Source: Rhodopseudomonas pentothenatexigens
GTDB lineage: Bacteria; Pseudomonadota; Alphaproteobacteria; Rhizobiales; Xanthobacteraceae
Direction: 5' to 3'
Assembly: GCF_900218015.1 (NCBI RefSeq)
Contig: NZ_UFQQ01000023.1
Location: 1-64,000 of the forward strand
DNA length: 64,000 nt
Under the pieces are notes generated by a model. The model was not told the DNA's origin. It saw only the letters and a list, made by a program, of their open reading frames with translations, and did no database searches. The translations under genes were made by a program, and so were the position numbers. Each line of letters starts with the position of its first letter. Position 1 is the stretch's first letter. Shown here piece by piece: positions 42,917 to 51,943 of the stretch.

Positions 42917-45793
42917 TCAGCTCTCCGCAGGTGCGGCTGCTGGCGCCGTCGGCCGCGCCGCGGCTCGCGGCGGGAATGGAATGTCGGACGGACCTTCCGG
43001 CACCGGTCTGCGGTCGGCGCGGTATTCGACACGCGAGATCTGCGACAACGACAGGAAGACGGTGCCGACCACGGCAAGAAACACGCCGACGTCGAACAAC
43101 AGGGCTGTGGCGAGTTCGACCTCGCCGATCAGCGGGACCGGGACGTAGACGAAGTAGCTGGTCAGGAACGGCCGGCCGAACAAGAAGGCGCCGATGCCGG
43201 TGGCGGCAGCGATCAGCACGCCGGCGCCGAGCAGGCGATGCCCGTCGATATGGCGCTGCTCGGAGCTCCAGGCATAGCCGCTCGCCATGAACTGCATGAT
43301 GATCGCGGTGGCGACCACGAGGCCGGCGATGAAGCCGCCGCCGGGCTGGTTGTGACCGCGCAGGAAGATGTAGATGCCGACGGTGATCGCCAGCGGCAGC
43401 AGCACGCGGGTGGCCACCACCAGCATCAGCGGGTGCGCGTCGCCGGATTCGAGCCGTTGCCGCATCTTGTCCAGGCGCCGTGCCGCCGCGCCTTCGAACG
43501 CGCTGCTGAGCAGCGCGAAGATCACCAGCGCGGCGATGCACAGCACGATGATCTCGCCGAACGTGTCGAAGCCGCGGAAGTCGACCAGGATGACGTTGAC
43601 CACGTTGGTGCCGCCACCGCTCGGCTTGGATTCGGCGAGATGGAAGTCGGAGATCGAAGCGCCGTCGCGGGTCATCACCGCGAACGCCAGCCCCGCCGCC
43701 GCCAAACCGCCGACAGCGGCAATCACTGCGTTGATCCATTTGCGGACCGAGCTGGTCTCCGGCGGGGTGATCTTCGGCAGCAGATTGAGCGCGAGCAGCA
43801 GCAGGATGGTGGTCACCACCTCGACCGAGATCTGGGTCAGCGCGAGATCGGGCGCGGAGAACTGCATGAAGGTGAGCGAAACGATCAGTCCGACCACGCT
43901 CGACAGGATCAGCGTCACCAGGCGGTGGACGTGAAACGCCATCACGCCGAGACTCGCCACCACCAGCAGCGCCCATCCCACCGCTGCCGGCAGGTTGATC
44001 GGCAGCATCGCCCGACCACCGGCGGCGTGATTGCCGCCGGTGAAGCCGACTGCGCCGACCACCAGCACGGTCAGGATGATCGCCGCAAGATAGCGCGGCA
44101 GCGATTCGCCATGCAGCCTGCGGACGATCCAGCGCGCCGCGCGGGCGCTGGCTGCGATCGTGACCTCGAACATCGTCTTGGCCTCGGGGCGCGGCAGCAG
44201 GCCGCGCAGCCTGTCGAGCGGAGCATGCGCCCACAGCAGCAGAAGACCGCCGGCCAGCGCGATCACGCTCATCAGCAGCGGCAGCGTCAGCCCGTGCCAG
44301 ATCGCCAGCGGCTCGAACCGCAGCGGCATCGGGCCGACCACCGCCTGCGCGGTGCGCTGGACCAGCCCGCCGGCGACGAACTGCGGCCACAGCCCGATCG
44401 CCAGCACCGGCACCACCAGAGCCGCGACCGGCGCCCACAGTCCGACCGACGGATCGTGCGGCGTGCCGGCGGCATAGGTGTGGCGCCGGCCGAGATAGGT
44501 CGCGAACGCCAGCCGCGCCGAATACGCCGCCGACAGCAGGGCCCCGACCGTCGCCGCGACCGGGACGATCCAGGCCTGTCCCATCGCCTCGGTGTCGACC
44601 GCGGCCTGAAGCATCATCTCCTTCGACAGAAAGCCGTTGAACAGCGGCACGCCGGCCATCGCAGCGGCGGCGATCAGCGCAAGCACCGCCGAGATCGGCA
44701 TCACCCGCAGCAAACCGCCGAGCCGGCGAATGTCGCGGACGCCGGTCTCGTGGTCGACGATGCCGGCGCTCATGAACAGCGCCGCCTTGAAGGTGGCGTG
44801 ATTGAGAATATGGAAAACGCAGGCGATCACTGCGTATTCGGTGCCGAAGCCGAGCAGCATCACCATCAGGCCGAGATGGCTGACCGTCGAATGCGCCAGG
44901 ATCGCCTTGAGGTCGGTCTTGAACAACGCGATCCAGGCGCCGACCAGCATCGTCACCAGCCCGGTGGCGGTGACGATCGCGAACCACCAGTCGGTGCCGG
45001 CGAGCACCGGCCACAGCCGCGCCAGCAGGAATACCCCGGCCTTCACCATCGTGGCGGAGTGTAGATAGGCCGACACCGGCGTCGGCGCCGCCATCGCGTG
45101 CGGCAGCCAGAAATGAAACGGAAACTGCGCCGATTTGGTGAAGGCGGCGCCGAGCACCAGCAGCAGGATCGGGACGTACAGCGGCGATGCCTTGACCACG
45201 TCGCCGCGCTGCAGGATCTCGGTCAGCTGATACGAGCCGGCGGCCTGCCCGAGCAGCAGCATGCCGGCCATCAGCAGCAGCCCGCCGCCGCCCGTCACCA
45301 CCAGCGCCATCCGCGCGCCCTGTCGTGCCTCCGGCGTGTGGTACCAATAGCCGATCAGCAGGAACGAACTGAGGCTGGTCAGCTCCCAGAACACCGTCAG
45401 CAGCAGCACGTTGTCGCTGATCACGATGCCGAGCATCGCGCCTTGAAACAGCAGCAGGAAGGCGAAGAACCGTCCCGGCGAGTCGTCGCGCCCGAGATAG
45501 AAGCCGGCATAGACGACGACCAGCACGCCGATGATCAGGATCAATGCGGCGAAGAACAGGCCGAGGCCGTCGAGGAAGAACCGGAACGACAGGCCGAGCC
45601 CCGGCACCCAGTCGCCGCCGCTGCGGATCGTCGCCCCGTCGAACACCGCGGGCGCACTGGCCATCAGCAGCGCCAGCGACGCCAGACTGACCGCGACGGT
45701 CACCGCGGTACACAGGTTCCGGCCGGAGCGGACGGCGAGCGGCGGCAGGACCGCACCGGCCAGCGGAATCAGAGCGATCAGGGCAAGATGCAT
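42917..45793 (-). CDS. mnhA: Na+(K+)/H+ antiporter subunit A, fused A-B form
   Basis: Large membrane subunit, 958 residues. The N-terminal 500 residues are NuoL-like (FFAALILIIGVLVVVYAGFY, LTVFWELTSLSSFLLIGYWY, LPHAMAAPTPVSAYLHSATM, LAHSTVSHLGLMVMLLGFGT). The C-terminal part includes an MnhB domain (LLPLAITVGIYIFLRGHNQP then GGGFIAGLVVATAIIMQFMA), so no separate mnhB gene is needed. This fused A-B arrangement is the group 2 Mrp type of rhizobia (PhaAB) and pseudomonads. ATG at 45793. The complex supports pH and Na+ or K+ homeostasis. Confidence 0.94.
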   Translation of the reverse strand: MHLALIALIPLAGAVLPPLAVRSGRNLCTAVTVAVSLASLALLMASAPAVFDGATIRSGGDWVPGLGLSFRFFLDGLGLFFAALILIIGVLVVVYAGFYLGRDDSPGRFFAFLLLFQGAMLGIVISDNVLLLTVFWELTSLSSFLLIGYWYHTPEARQGARMALVVTGGGGLLLMAGMLLLGQAAGSYQLTEILQRGDVVKASPLYVPILLLVLGAAFTKSAQFPFHFWLPHAMAAPTPVSAYLHSATMVKAGVFLLARLWPVLAGTDWWFAIVTATGLVTMLVGAWIALFKTDLKAILAHSTVSHLGLMVMLLGFGTEYAVIACVFHILNHATFKAALFMSAGIVDHETGVRDIRRLGGLLRVMPISAVLALIAAAAMAGVPLFNGFLSKEMMLQAAVDTEAMGQAWIVPVAATVGALLSAAYSARLAFATYLGRRHTYAAGTPHDPSVGLWAPVAALVVPVLAIGLWPQFVAGGLVQRTAQAVVGPMPLRFEPLAIWHGLTLPLLMSVIALAGGLLLLWAHAPLDRLRGLLPRPEAKTMFEVTIAASARAARWIVRRLHGESLPRYLAAIILTVLVVGAVGFTGGNHAAGGRAMLPINLPAAVGWALLVVASLGVMAFHVHRLVTLILSSVVGLIVSLTFMQFSAPDLALTQISVEVVTTILLLLALNLLPKITPPETSSVRKWINAVIAAVGGLAAAGLAFAVMTRDGASISDFHLAESKPSGGGTNVVNVILVDFRGFDTFGEIIVLCIAALVIFALLSSAFEGAAARRLDKMRQRLESGDAHPLMLVVATRVLLPLAITVGIYIFLRGHNQPGGGFIAGLVVATAIIMQFMASGYAWSSEQRHIDGHRLLGAGVLIAAATGIGAFLFGRPFLTSYFVYVPVPLIGEVELATALLFDVGVFLAVVGTVFLSLSQISRVEYRADRRPVPEGPSDIPFPPRAAARPTAPAAAPAES

Positions 45794-45948
45794 CGGCGCC
45801 GATCCTCGCGATGTCAGGCGTCGGCTCGGAGATCGCCCGGCACCACCCCGTCGTCAATGCAGCATGCAGCGTACAGTGTCGATCCGATCGATAGCAATGA
45901 ACCATACCCCCGGCGGTGTCACCGAGAGCTCGACGGTGTCCCATCGAA

Positions 45949-45969
45949 GCGATGATCCGGCATCATCGC
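45949..45969 (-). terminator. Hairpin between the stress protein and antiporter genes
   Basis: GCGATGAT (45949-45956) and ATCATCGC (45962-45969) form a perfect eight-base stem with a CCGGC loop, 57 bases downstream of the leftward universal stress gene. No T-run follows. The rest of the 232-base gap 45794-46025 should contain the antiporter promoter. Confidence 0.4.
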
Positions 45970-46025
45970 CGCCCTCGGACGCGATCGGAACGCGGCATAT
46001 GGGCGCGGTCGGCCCGATGCGCGCC

Positions 46026-46865
46026 TCAGTGATACAAAAACAGGGCACACGGCGGATTCGCGACCAGCTCATCCGTGGTCGAACCGAACAACGCCTCGCG
46101 GAACCCGCGGCGCCCGTAGGCGCCCATCACCAGGGTGCCGACCTTGCGATCGGCGACCATCAGCCGGATCGCTTCCGACGGCTCGACGCCGGAGGCGAGC
46201 GGACGGGAGTCCGACTGGTAGCCGTGAACCCGCAGATACGATGCTGCAGCCGCACAATTGCGTGCGGCAGCCTCCTCGTTCCGATCGACCGCCGCGACCA
46301 CGATCCGCTGATCGGCGCCGAGGCCGAGCAGCACGAACATCTGCAGCGCGCGCATCGCCGCGATGCTGCCGTCGTAAGCGATCAGCACCTCCTCGCCCTC
46401 CGGCAACGCATCCGGACAGACGATCATCGGCCGCGGCGTCCGCAGCAGCAGCTTCGCCAGCACCTCCGACAGCGGCTCGTCGAGGTCGCCGCCGTAGCCG
46501 GTGTCGTGACCGGCCACGACCAGATCCCGGGTCTCGCTGGCGAGCTGGAAGGCGTCGAGCGGATCGCCCTCGAACGCCAGCCATTCGAACGCGAGGCCGC
46601 GGCCCCTGCATTCCTGCTCGAACGCCTCGTGCAGGCGTTGCTGCGCGTCCTCCGCCTGGCGTTTCAGCTCCTGCTCGAGCTGGGCCTGATAGGCCGAGGT
46701 CCCGATCCCGCCGAGCATCGGGGTTTCGATCGTCGAGGGATCGAGCCCGGCGAGCCCTGCCAATTCTGTCCCGGTCCGCTGCACCAGGTTGAACGCATAG
46801 CGCCGCGCCGCGACCGACGAGGCGGTCTGACCGAGCAGGATCAAGGTGCGTTTGAGCATGGACAT
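46026..46865 (-). CDS. Tandem universal stress protein
   Basis: A 279-residue cytoplasmic protein with two UspA folds. The C-terminal domain has the ATP-binding motif GAYGRRGFREALFGSTTDEL. The N-terminal domain is degenerate, with VVAGHDTGYGGDLDEPLSEV in place of the G-2x-G-9x-G(S/T) loop. ATG at 46865 is preceded by GGGAGAG; the longer frame is not supported. It lies 157 bases downstream of cyoD in the same direction and upstream of the antiporter operon, so it may belong to a stress or respiration regulon. Confidence 0.88.
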   Translation of the reverse strand: MSMLKRTLILLGQTASSVAARRYAFNLVQRTGTELAGLAGLDPSTIETPMLGGIGTSAYQAQLEQELKRQAEDAQQRLHEAFEQECRGRGLAFEWLAFEGDPLDAFQLASETRDLVVAGHDTGYGGDLDEPLSEVLAKLLLRTPRPMIVCPDALPEGEEVLIAYDGSIAAMRALQMFVLLGLGADQRIVVAAVDRNEEAAARNCAAAASYLRVHGYQSDSRPLASGVEPSEAIRLMVADRKVGTLVMGAYGRRGFREALFGSTTDELVANPPCALFLYH

Positions 46866-47022
46866 CCGACTCTCCCGTGTCGCTGCGTGCCCATCGCGCA
46901 TGATCACCGCAACGAAGGCTCGCCGGCGGAACATGCCTTGCGGATCGCGCTCGCACCACGTCGATCGGCGATCGGTTGGGCGGCATTGTGTCGCGCGGGC
47001 GTGGATGCGAACGGCAGCCCCG

Positions 47023-47418
47023 TCACCCGCCCGTCCGCATGAAGTGCTCCATCGGCATCATGTTGTGATTGAGGTGACCCATGATCCAGATCGAACCGCC
47101 GACCACCAGCAGCACGATCAGGCTGCCGAAAGCCAGCGCCATGACGTTGTTGGTATTGTCCGGCCCCGTAGTGATGTGCAGGAAGAACACCAGCTGAACA
47201 CCCATCTGGGCGATCGCCAGCACCGCGATCGCCACCGGAATGCTCGGCTGCCACACCAGGTCGGTGCCGGCGACGAAGAACGAGGCTGCGGTGAGCAGCA
47301 CCGACAGCCCGAGCCCGGCACCATAGCCGAGCAGCCGCGGGCCGATGCGAACTTCTTCCTCGTCGCCGGGCGCGACATCGTATGGCTCGCCGTCGCGGCC
47401 GGTTCGCTGCTCACTCAT
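47023..47418 (-). CDS. cyoD: Cytochrome o ubiquinol oxidase subunit IV
   Basis: A 131-residue membrane subunit with three membrane segments: LGLSVLLTAASFFVAG, PVAIAVLAIAQMGVQLVFFL with HI after it, and ALAFGSLIVLLVVGGSIWIM. These are typical of CyoD. The ATG at 47418 overlaps the cyoC stop by four bases. The hydrophilic N-terminus is longer than in E. coli. No cyoE (haem O synthase) follows; it must be elsewhere. Confidence 0.92.
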   Translation of the reverse strand: MSEQRTGRDGEPYDVAPGDEEEVRIGPRLLGYGAGLGLSVLLTAASFFVAGTDLVWQPSIPVAIAVLAIAQMGVQLVFFLHITTGPDNTNNVMALAFGSLIVLLVVGGSIWIMGHLNHNMMPMEHFMRTGG

Positions 47419-48065
47419 GTGCCGCTCCCCAGGAGATAGACCATCGAGAAGATCGCCACCCAGATGATGTCGAGCGCGTGCCAGAACAGCGAGAAGCACA
47501 GCAGCCGCCGGCAGATGTCGGCGCGAAAGCCCTTGGCGAACACCTGCGCCATCATGATGAGCAGCCACAGCACGCCCACCGTCACATGCAGCCCGTGGCA
47601 CCCCACCAGCGTGAAGAACGCCGACAGGAACGCGCTGCGAGTCGGCCCGGCCCCCTGCTCCACCAGGCCGGTGAACTCGCGCAGCTCCAAGCCGAGAAAG
47701 GCGACGCCGAGCAGCCCGGTCACCGCCATCGCCGCCTGAAACCAGCGCTGGCTGCCGACCGCGGCGGCAATGCTCGCCAACCCGCAGGTGAAGCTCGACA
47801 GCAGCAGGCAGCCGGTCTCGACCGCGACATTGCGCAGATCGAACAATTGCGCGCCGCCCGGCCCGCCGGCGGTCGCCCCCGCCAGCACCGCGTAGCTGGC
47901 GAAGAAACAGGCGAACATCACGATGTCGGACAGCAGGAAGATCCAGAAGCCGTAGCCGACCACGATCCGCTTCGGCGCCGGTCCTTCGTGGCCGACGCCT
48001 GCGGATTGCAGCCCACGCAAATGATGCGGGTCGGCCTGGCCGTGGGACAGCGAGACCTCGGTCAT
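47415..48065 (-). CDS. cyoC: Cytochrome o ubiquinol oxidase subunit III
   Basis: A 216-residue membrane protein with five hydrophobic segments. Motifs: [53 protein letters not shown] and [20 protein letters not shown]. The ATG at 48065 overlaps the cyoB stop (ATGA). The longer frame is a shadow of cyoB. Confidence 0.93.
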   Translation of the reverse strand: MTEVSLSHGQADPHHLRGLQSAGVGHEGPAPKRIVVGYGFWIFLLSDIVMFACFFASYAVLAGATAGGPGGAQLFDLRNVAVETGCLLLSSFTCGLASIAAAVGSQRWFQAAMAVTGLLGVAFLGLELREFTGLVEQGAGPTRSAFLSAFFTLVGCHGLHVTVGVLWLLIMMAQVFAKGFRADICRRLLCFSLFWHALDIIWVAIFSMVYLLGSGT

Positions 48066-50065
48066 GGCGTCCGCCCCGCCGCGTCGAGCGCCGCGCGCCG
48101 CGCAGCGATGTTGGCGCCGTCGATCCGCGCGACCTCTGCCGCCGGGATGACGTATTCGTCGCGGTCGCGCCAGGCGAACACCATGAAGGTGGCGAACGCT
48201 CCGATTCCGCCGAGCACGACCATCCACCAGATGTGCCAGACCATCGCGAAGCCCATCACCGTGGCGAAAAACGCGCAGACGAAGCCGGTCGGCGAATTCC
48301 GCGGCATCTCGATGTCGCGATAGTCCCGCTTGCGGGTTTCGAGGCCGTGCTGCTGCGCCTTGCGCTTGGTGGCCCAATACGCGTCCTCGCCGGAAACGTC
48401 GGGATCGACCGCAAAGTTGAACACCGGTGGCGGCGACGACGTCGCCCATTCCAGCGACCGCCCGTCCCAGGGATCGCCGGTGAGGTCGCGCAGCTCGTCG
48501 CGACGGCGGATGCTGACCACGAACTGCACGATCTGCAGCACGACGCCGGTCGCGATGATCGCGGTGCCGATCCCCGCCACGATCATCCACGGATGCCAGG
48601 CCGCGACGTCGTAGTGCTGCAGACGGCGGGTCATGCCGAGCAGGCCGGCGACGTACAGCGGCATGAAGGTGACGTAGAATCCGACCAGGGTGAACCAGAA
48701 CGCCGCCTGGCCGAGCCCCTCGTGCAGCCGGAAGCCGAACGCCTTGGGAAACCAGTAGGTGTAGCCCGCGAACGCGCCGAACAGCACGCCGCCGATGATG
48801 ACGTTGTGGAAGTGGGCGACCAGGAACAGGCTGTTGTGAAGCTGGAAATCCGCGGGCGGCACCGCGACCAGGACGCCGGTGAGTCCGCCGATGATGAAGG
48901 TGACCATGAAGCCGACCGCCCACAGCATCGGCGTCGCGAACCGGATCCGCCCGCCGTACATCGTGAACAGCCAGTTGTAGATCTTCACCCCGGTCGGCAC
49001 CGCGATGATCATGCTGGCGATGCCGAACACCGCGTTGACTGTGGCGCCGGCGCCCATCGTGAAGAAGTGGTGCAACCACACCATGAATGAAATAATGCAG
49101 ATCGCCATCGTCGCCAGCACCATCGAGCGGTAGCCGAACAGCGGCTTGCCCGAGAAGGTCGACACCACTTCGGAGAACACCCCGAATGCCGGCAGCACCA
49201 TGATGTAGACCTCCGGATGGCCCCAGGCCCAGATCAGGTTCATGAACATCATCATGTTGCCGCCGGCTTCGTTGGTGAAGAAATGGAAGCCGAGATAACG
49301 GTCGAGCAGCAGCATCGCCAAGGTCGCGGTCAGGATCGGAAACGCGGCGACGATCAGCAGGCTGGAGGCCAGCGTGGTCCAGCAGAACATCGGCATCCGC
49401 AAATAGGTCATGCCGCGCGTGCGCAGCTTCAGCACTGTGGTGACCAGATTGATCCCCGCCAGCAGCGTGCCCAGCCCGGAGATCTGCAGCGCCCAGGCGT
49501 AGTAGTCGACGCCGACGCCGGGCGAGTAGCTGAGCTCGGACAGCGGCGGAAACGGCAGCCAGCCGGTGCGGGCGAATTCGCCGACCACCAGCGACAGGTT
49601 GACCAGCAGCGCCCCGCTCGCAGTCAGCCAGAAGCCGACCGAATTCAGCGTCGGAAACGCGACGTCGCGCACCCCGAGCTGCAGCGGCACGATCAGGTTC
49701 ATCAGGCCGATCACGAACGGCATCGCGACGAAGAAGATCATGATCGTGCCGTGCGCGGAGAAGATCTGGTTGTAGTGTTCCGGCGGCAGATAGCCGGGCG
49801 ACTGGAAGGCGATCGCCTGCTGGGTGCGCATCATCATCGCGTCGGTTCCGCCGCGCAGCAGCATCACCATCGCGAGCAGCACGTACATCACGCCGATCCG
49901 CTTGTGGTCGACGCTGGTGATCCACTCGCGCCACAGATAAGGCACGTAGCCCTTGATCAAGGCCGACAGCAGCGTAGCGAGGATCGCCGCCATCACGATG
50001 GCGGCGGCGATCAGCGGGATTGGCTGATCGATCGGAATGGCCGACCAGTCGAGCTTGCCGAGCAT
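48062..50065 (-). CDS. cyoB: Cytochrome o ubiquinol oxidase subunit I
   Basis: Catalytic haem-copper subunit, 667 residues. The binuclear centre is clear: [20 protein letters not shown] carries the Cu His and the cross-linked Tyr, [10 protein letters not shown] the two further Cu His, and [20 protein letters not shown] the haem His ligands. The low-spin haem His lies in [20 protein letters not shown]. It starts at ATG 50065 with GGGGAG ten bases upstream; a TTG at 50083 is an alternative. It overlaps the end of cyoA by 55 bases in another frame. It reduces O2 with quinol electrons and pumps protons. Confidence 0.96.
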   Translation of the reverse strand: MLGKLDWSAIPIDQPIPLIAAAIVMAAILATLLSALIKGYVPYLWREWITSVDHKRIGVMYVLLAMVMLLRGGTDAMMMRTQQAIAFQSPGYLPPEHYNQIFSAHGTIMIFFVAMPFVIGLMNLIVPLQLGVRDVAFPTLNSVGFWLTASGALLVNLSLVVGEFARTGWLPFPPLSELSYSPGVGVDYYAWALQISGLGTLLAGINLVTTVLKLRTRGMTYLRMPMFCWTTLASSLLIVAAFPILTATLAMLLLDRYLGFHFFTNEAGGNMMMFMNLIWAWGHPEVYIMVLPAFGVFSEVVSTFSGKPLFGYRSMVLATMAICIISFMVWLHHFFTMGAGATVNAVFGIASMIIAVPTGVKIYNWLFTMYGGRIRFATPMLWAVGFMVTFIIGGLTGVLVAVPPADFQLHNSLFLVAHFHNVIIGGVLFGAFAGYTYWFPKAFGFRLHEGLGQAAFWFTLVGFYVTFMPLYVAGLLGMTRRLQHYDVAAWHPWMIVAGIGTAIIATGVVLQIVQFVVSIRRRDELRDLTGDPWDGRSLEWATSSPPPVFNFAVDPDVSGEDAYWATKRKAQQHGLETRKRDYRDIEMPRNSPTGFVCAFFATVMGFAMVWHIWWMVVLGGIGAFATFMVFAWRDRDEYVIPAAEVARIDGANIAARRAALDAAGRTP

Positions 50066-50904
50066 ATCGCGTTGGCTCCCCAATTCGCCTCGATGTACGA
50101 CTGTGCGCCCTCACCGGCCGGCCGCGGCCCCGGCTGCGGCGGGATCTGCTGCGTACTGATCGCGTGAAACAGCAGCGGATCGGCGAGCCGGTAGGCCGGC
50201 GTGCCGTTCACCGGCGCCTGCTTCATCAGATCTTTGTAGCTGTCGGCATTCAGCTCACGGCCGCTGGACGCGGTCTTGGCGACCCATTCCGGGAACGCGA
50301 TCGGCGACACCACGTGCACCGGGAACATCATGTCGGGAAACCCGTCACCACTGAAATGCGACGACAGCCCGCGCAGCTCGCCCTCGCTGTCGGCCCGCAG
50401 ATTGAGCCGCGTCACCATGCCGTTCATGGTGTAGATCATGCTGCCGAGCTGCGGGATGAAGAACGCGTTCATCACGCTCGCCGAGGTCAGTTCGAACTTG
50501 AGCGAGGCGCCGACCGGCACGGTCAGCGTGTTGATGGTGGCGATGCGCTGATCCGGGTAGATGAACAGCCACTTCCAATCCATCGACACCACCTGGATCC
50601 GGATCGGACTGCCGGTGCCTTCGACCGGCCTTGCGGGGTCGAGCCGGTGCGCGCCGATCCAGGTCACACCGCCGAGCAGGATGATGGTCAGCAACGGGAT
50701 CGACCACACCACCAGCTCGATCCGTCCGGAATAGGTGAAGTCCGGGCGATGCTTGGCGCGCGGATTGGATTCCCGAAACCAGAAGGCAAACGCGAGGATT
50801 GCGACGATCGTCGGCACGACGATCGCGAGCATGATCACGACGGAATCGATCAGGATCGACGAGTTCCCGTACGCGACCGGACCTTTGGGATCGAGGATAT
50901 TCAT
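50011..50904 (-). CDS. cyoA: Cytochrome o ubiquinol oxidase subunit II
   Basis: Subunit with two membrane helices ([40 protein letters not shown]) and a periplasmic cupredoxin domain with [20 protein letters not shown] and [20 protein letters not shown]. The Cu-A ligands are absent, as expected for quinol oxidases. The best start is ATG at 50904 ([13 protein letters not shown], 297 aa). Enterobacterial CyoA has a lipoprotein signal ending in Cys just before the same NxxLDPKG sequence; here a Cys codon sits directly before the ATG but no hydrophobic signal precedes it. The start is therefore uncertain. Confidence 0.88.
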   Translation of the reverse strand: MNILDPKGPVAYGNSSILIDSVVIMLAIVVPTIVAILAFAFWFRESNPRAKHRPDFTYSGRIELVVWSIPLLTIILLGGVTWIGAHRLDPARPVEGTGSPIRIQVVSMDWKWLFIYPDQRIATINTLTVPVGASLKFELTSASVMNAFFIPQLGSMIYTMNGMVTRLNLRADSEGELRGLSSHFSGDGFPDMMFPVHVVSPIAFPEWVAKTASSGRELNADSYKDLMKQAPVNGTPAYRLADPLLFHAISTQQIPPQPGPRPAGEGAQSYIEANWGANAICSASSTGRPFRSISQSR

Positions 50905-51092
50905 GCAAGCGACTTGACCGCGTGGCGGTGGATGCCACGTGGCTCGGCAACTTTCGGCGCCTGCAGCGGTTCCTAATTTCGAACCGAGCAGACCTACCGA
51001 TCGCCGAATCACGGAACACCGGCCGTTCGCCGCCGTTGAAAGCATGCGTGCAGAGCCGCGCACGACCTTCCCCAAGGCTTCGAGGTGAACCG

Positions 51093-51914
51093 ATGTGCCG
51101 CTGGCTGGCATACCGCGGAGAAGAAACATCGTTCGACAGCTACGTCACCGAACCCGTCCACTCTCTGATCAATCAGAGCCTGCGCGCGCGGGAGTCCGCC
51201 GGCAGCACCAATGGCGACGGATTCGGCCTCGGTTGGTACGGGGTCCATCCCGAACCCGGGCTGTATCGCGAGACCAGGCCGGCATGGTCCGATGAAAACC
51301 TGCGCTATCTCTGCCGGCACCTGCAGTCGCCCATGTTCTTCGCCCACGTGCGTGCCGCCACCGGAACCGCGGTGACCCGGCAGAACTGTCACCCGTTCGC
51401 CTGCGGTCGCTGGCTGTTCATGCACAACGGATTCATCGGAAGCTGGAGCCGGCTGCGTCGCAAGGTGGAAGCGATGATTCCCGACGAGCTGTATCCGTCA
51501 CGCGTCGGCACCACCGACTCCGAGGCGGTGTTCCTGGCGATGATGGGGCAGGATCTCGATCTCGATCCGATTCGCGCGGCGCAGCGCGTGATACGCGCGC
51601 TGTGCGAACTGGTCGACGAAGACGGATTGCGGGAGCGGATGCGTTTCACCTCGGCGCTCGCGAACGGCCAGGATCTCTATGCCTTCCGTTTCGCCCACAA
51701 CGACACCGCGAACACGCTGTATTATCGCGAGGACGGACCGCTGGTGGTGGCCTCCGAGCCGTTCGACACCGAGCAGCACTGGTCTGAAGTACCAGCCGAC
51801 CACGTGCTGATTTCACGCCCCGGTCTTCCGGTCGAAATCCGCCCCTTCATGCCGGACCGGGGGATTGTGACGCAGGAACTCAAGGTTGCTCAAAATGTTG
51901 TCGAGCGAGCTTAA
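51093..51914 (+). CDS. Class II glutamine amidotransferase (YafJ/EgtC-like)
   Basis: A 273-residue Ntn hydrolase consisting of a single glutaminase domain. It starts MCRWLAYRGE; Cys2 becomes the N-terminal nucleophile. FAHVRAATG (about 83-91) and FMHNGFIGSW (about 109-118) are substrate-binding motifs, and GTTDSEAVF follows. GAGGTGA precedes the ATG at 51093; the upstream frame overlaps the cyoA promoter region. It is first of three rightward genes with only 29 bases to the next. Stand-alone proteins of this type include EgtC, which hydrolyses a gamma-glutamyl amide in ergothioneine synthesis. The substrate here is unknown. Confidence 0.85.
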   Translation: MCRWLAYRGEETSFDSYVTEPVHSLINQSLRARESAGSTNGDGFGLGWYGVHPEPGLYRETRPAWSDENLRYLCRHLQSPMFFAHVRAATGTAVTRQNCHPFACGRWLFMHNGFIGSWSRLRRKVEAMIPDELYPSRVGTTDSEAVFLAMMGQDLDLDPIRAAQRVIRALCELVDEDGLRERMRFTSALANGQDLYAFRFAHNDTANTLYYREDGPLVVASEPFDTEQHWSEVPADHVLISRPGLPVEIRPFMPDRGIVTQELKVAQNVVERA

Positions 51915-51943
51915 AAGATCGGCAACGGAGGCCCCGAAGAAAG

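Noticed and set aside
42879-45944. A 1021-codon minus-strand frame overlapping mnhA
   Set aside because: It is a shifted frame of the clear 958-residue antiporter subunit; Arg/Gly/Ala-rich with no hydrophobic segments.
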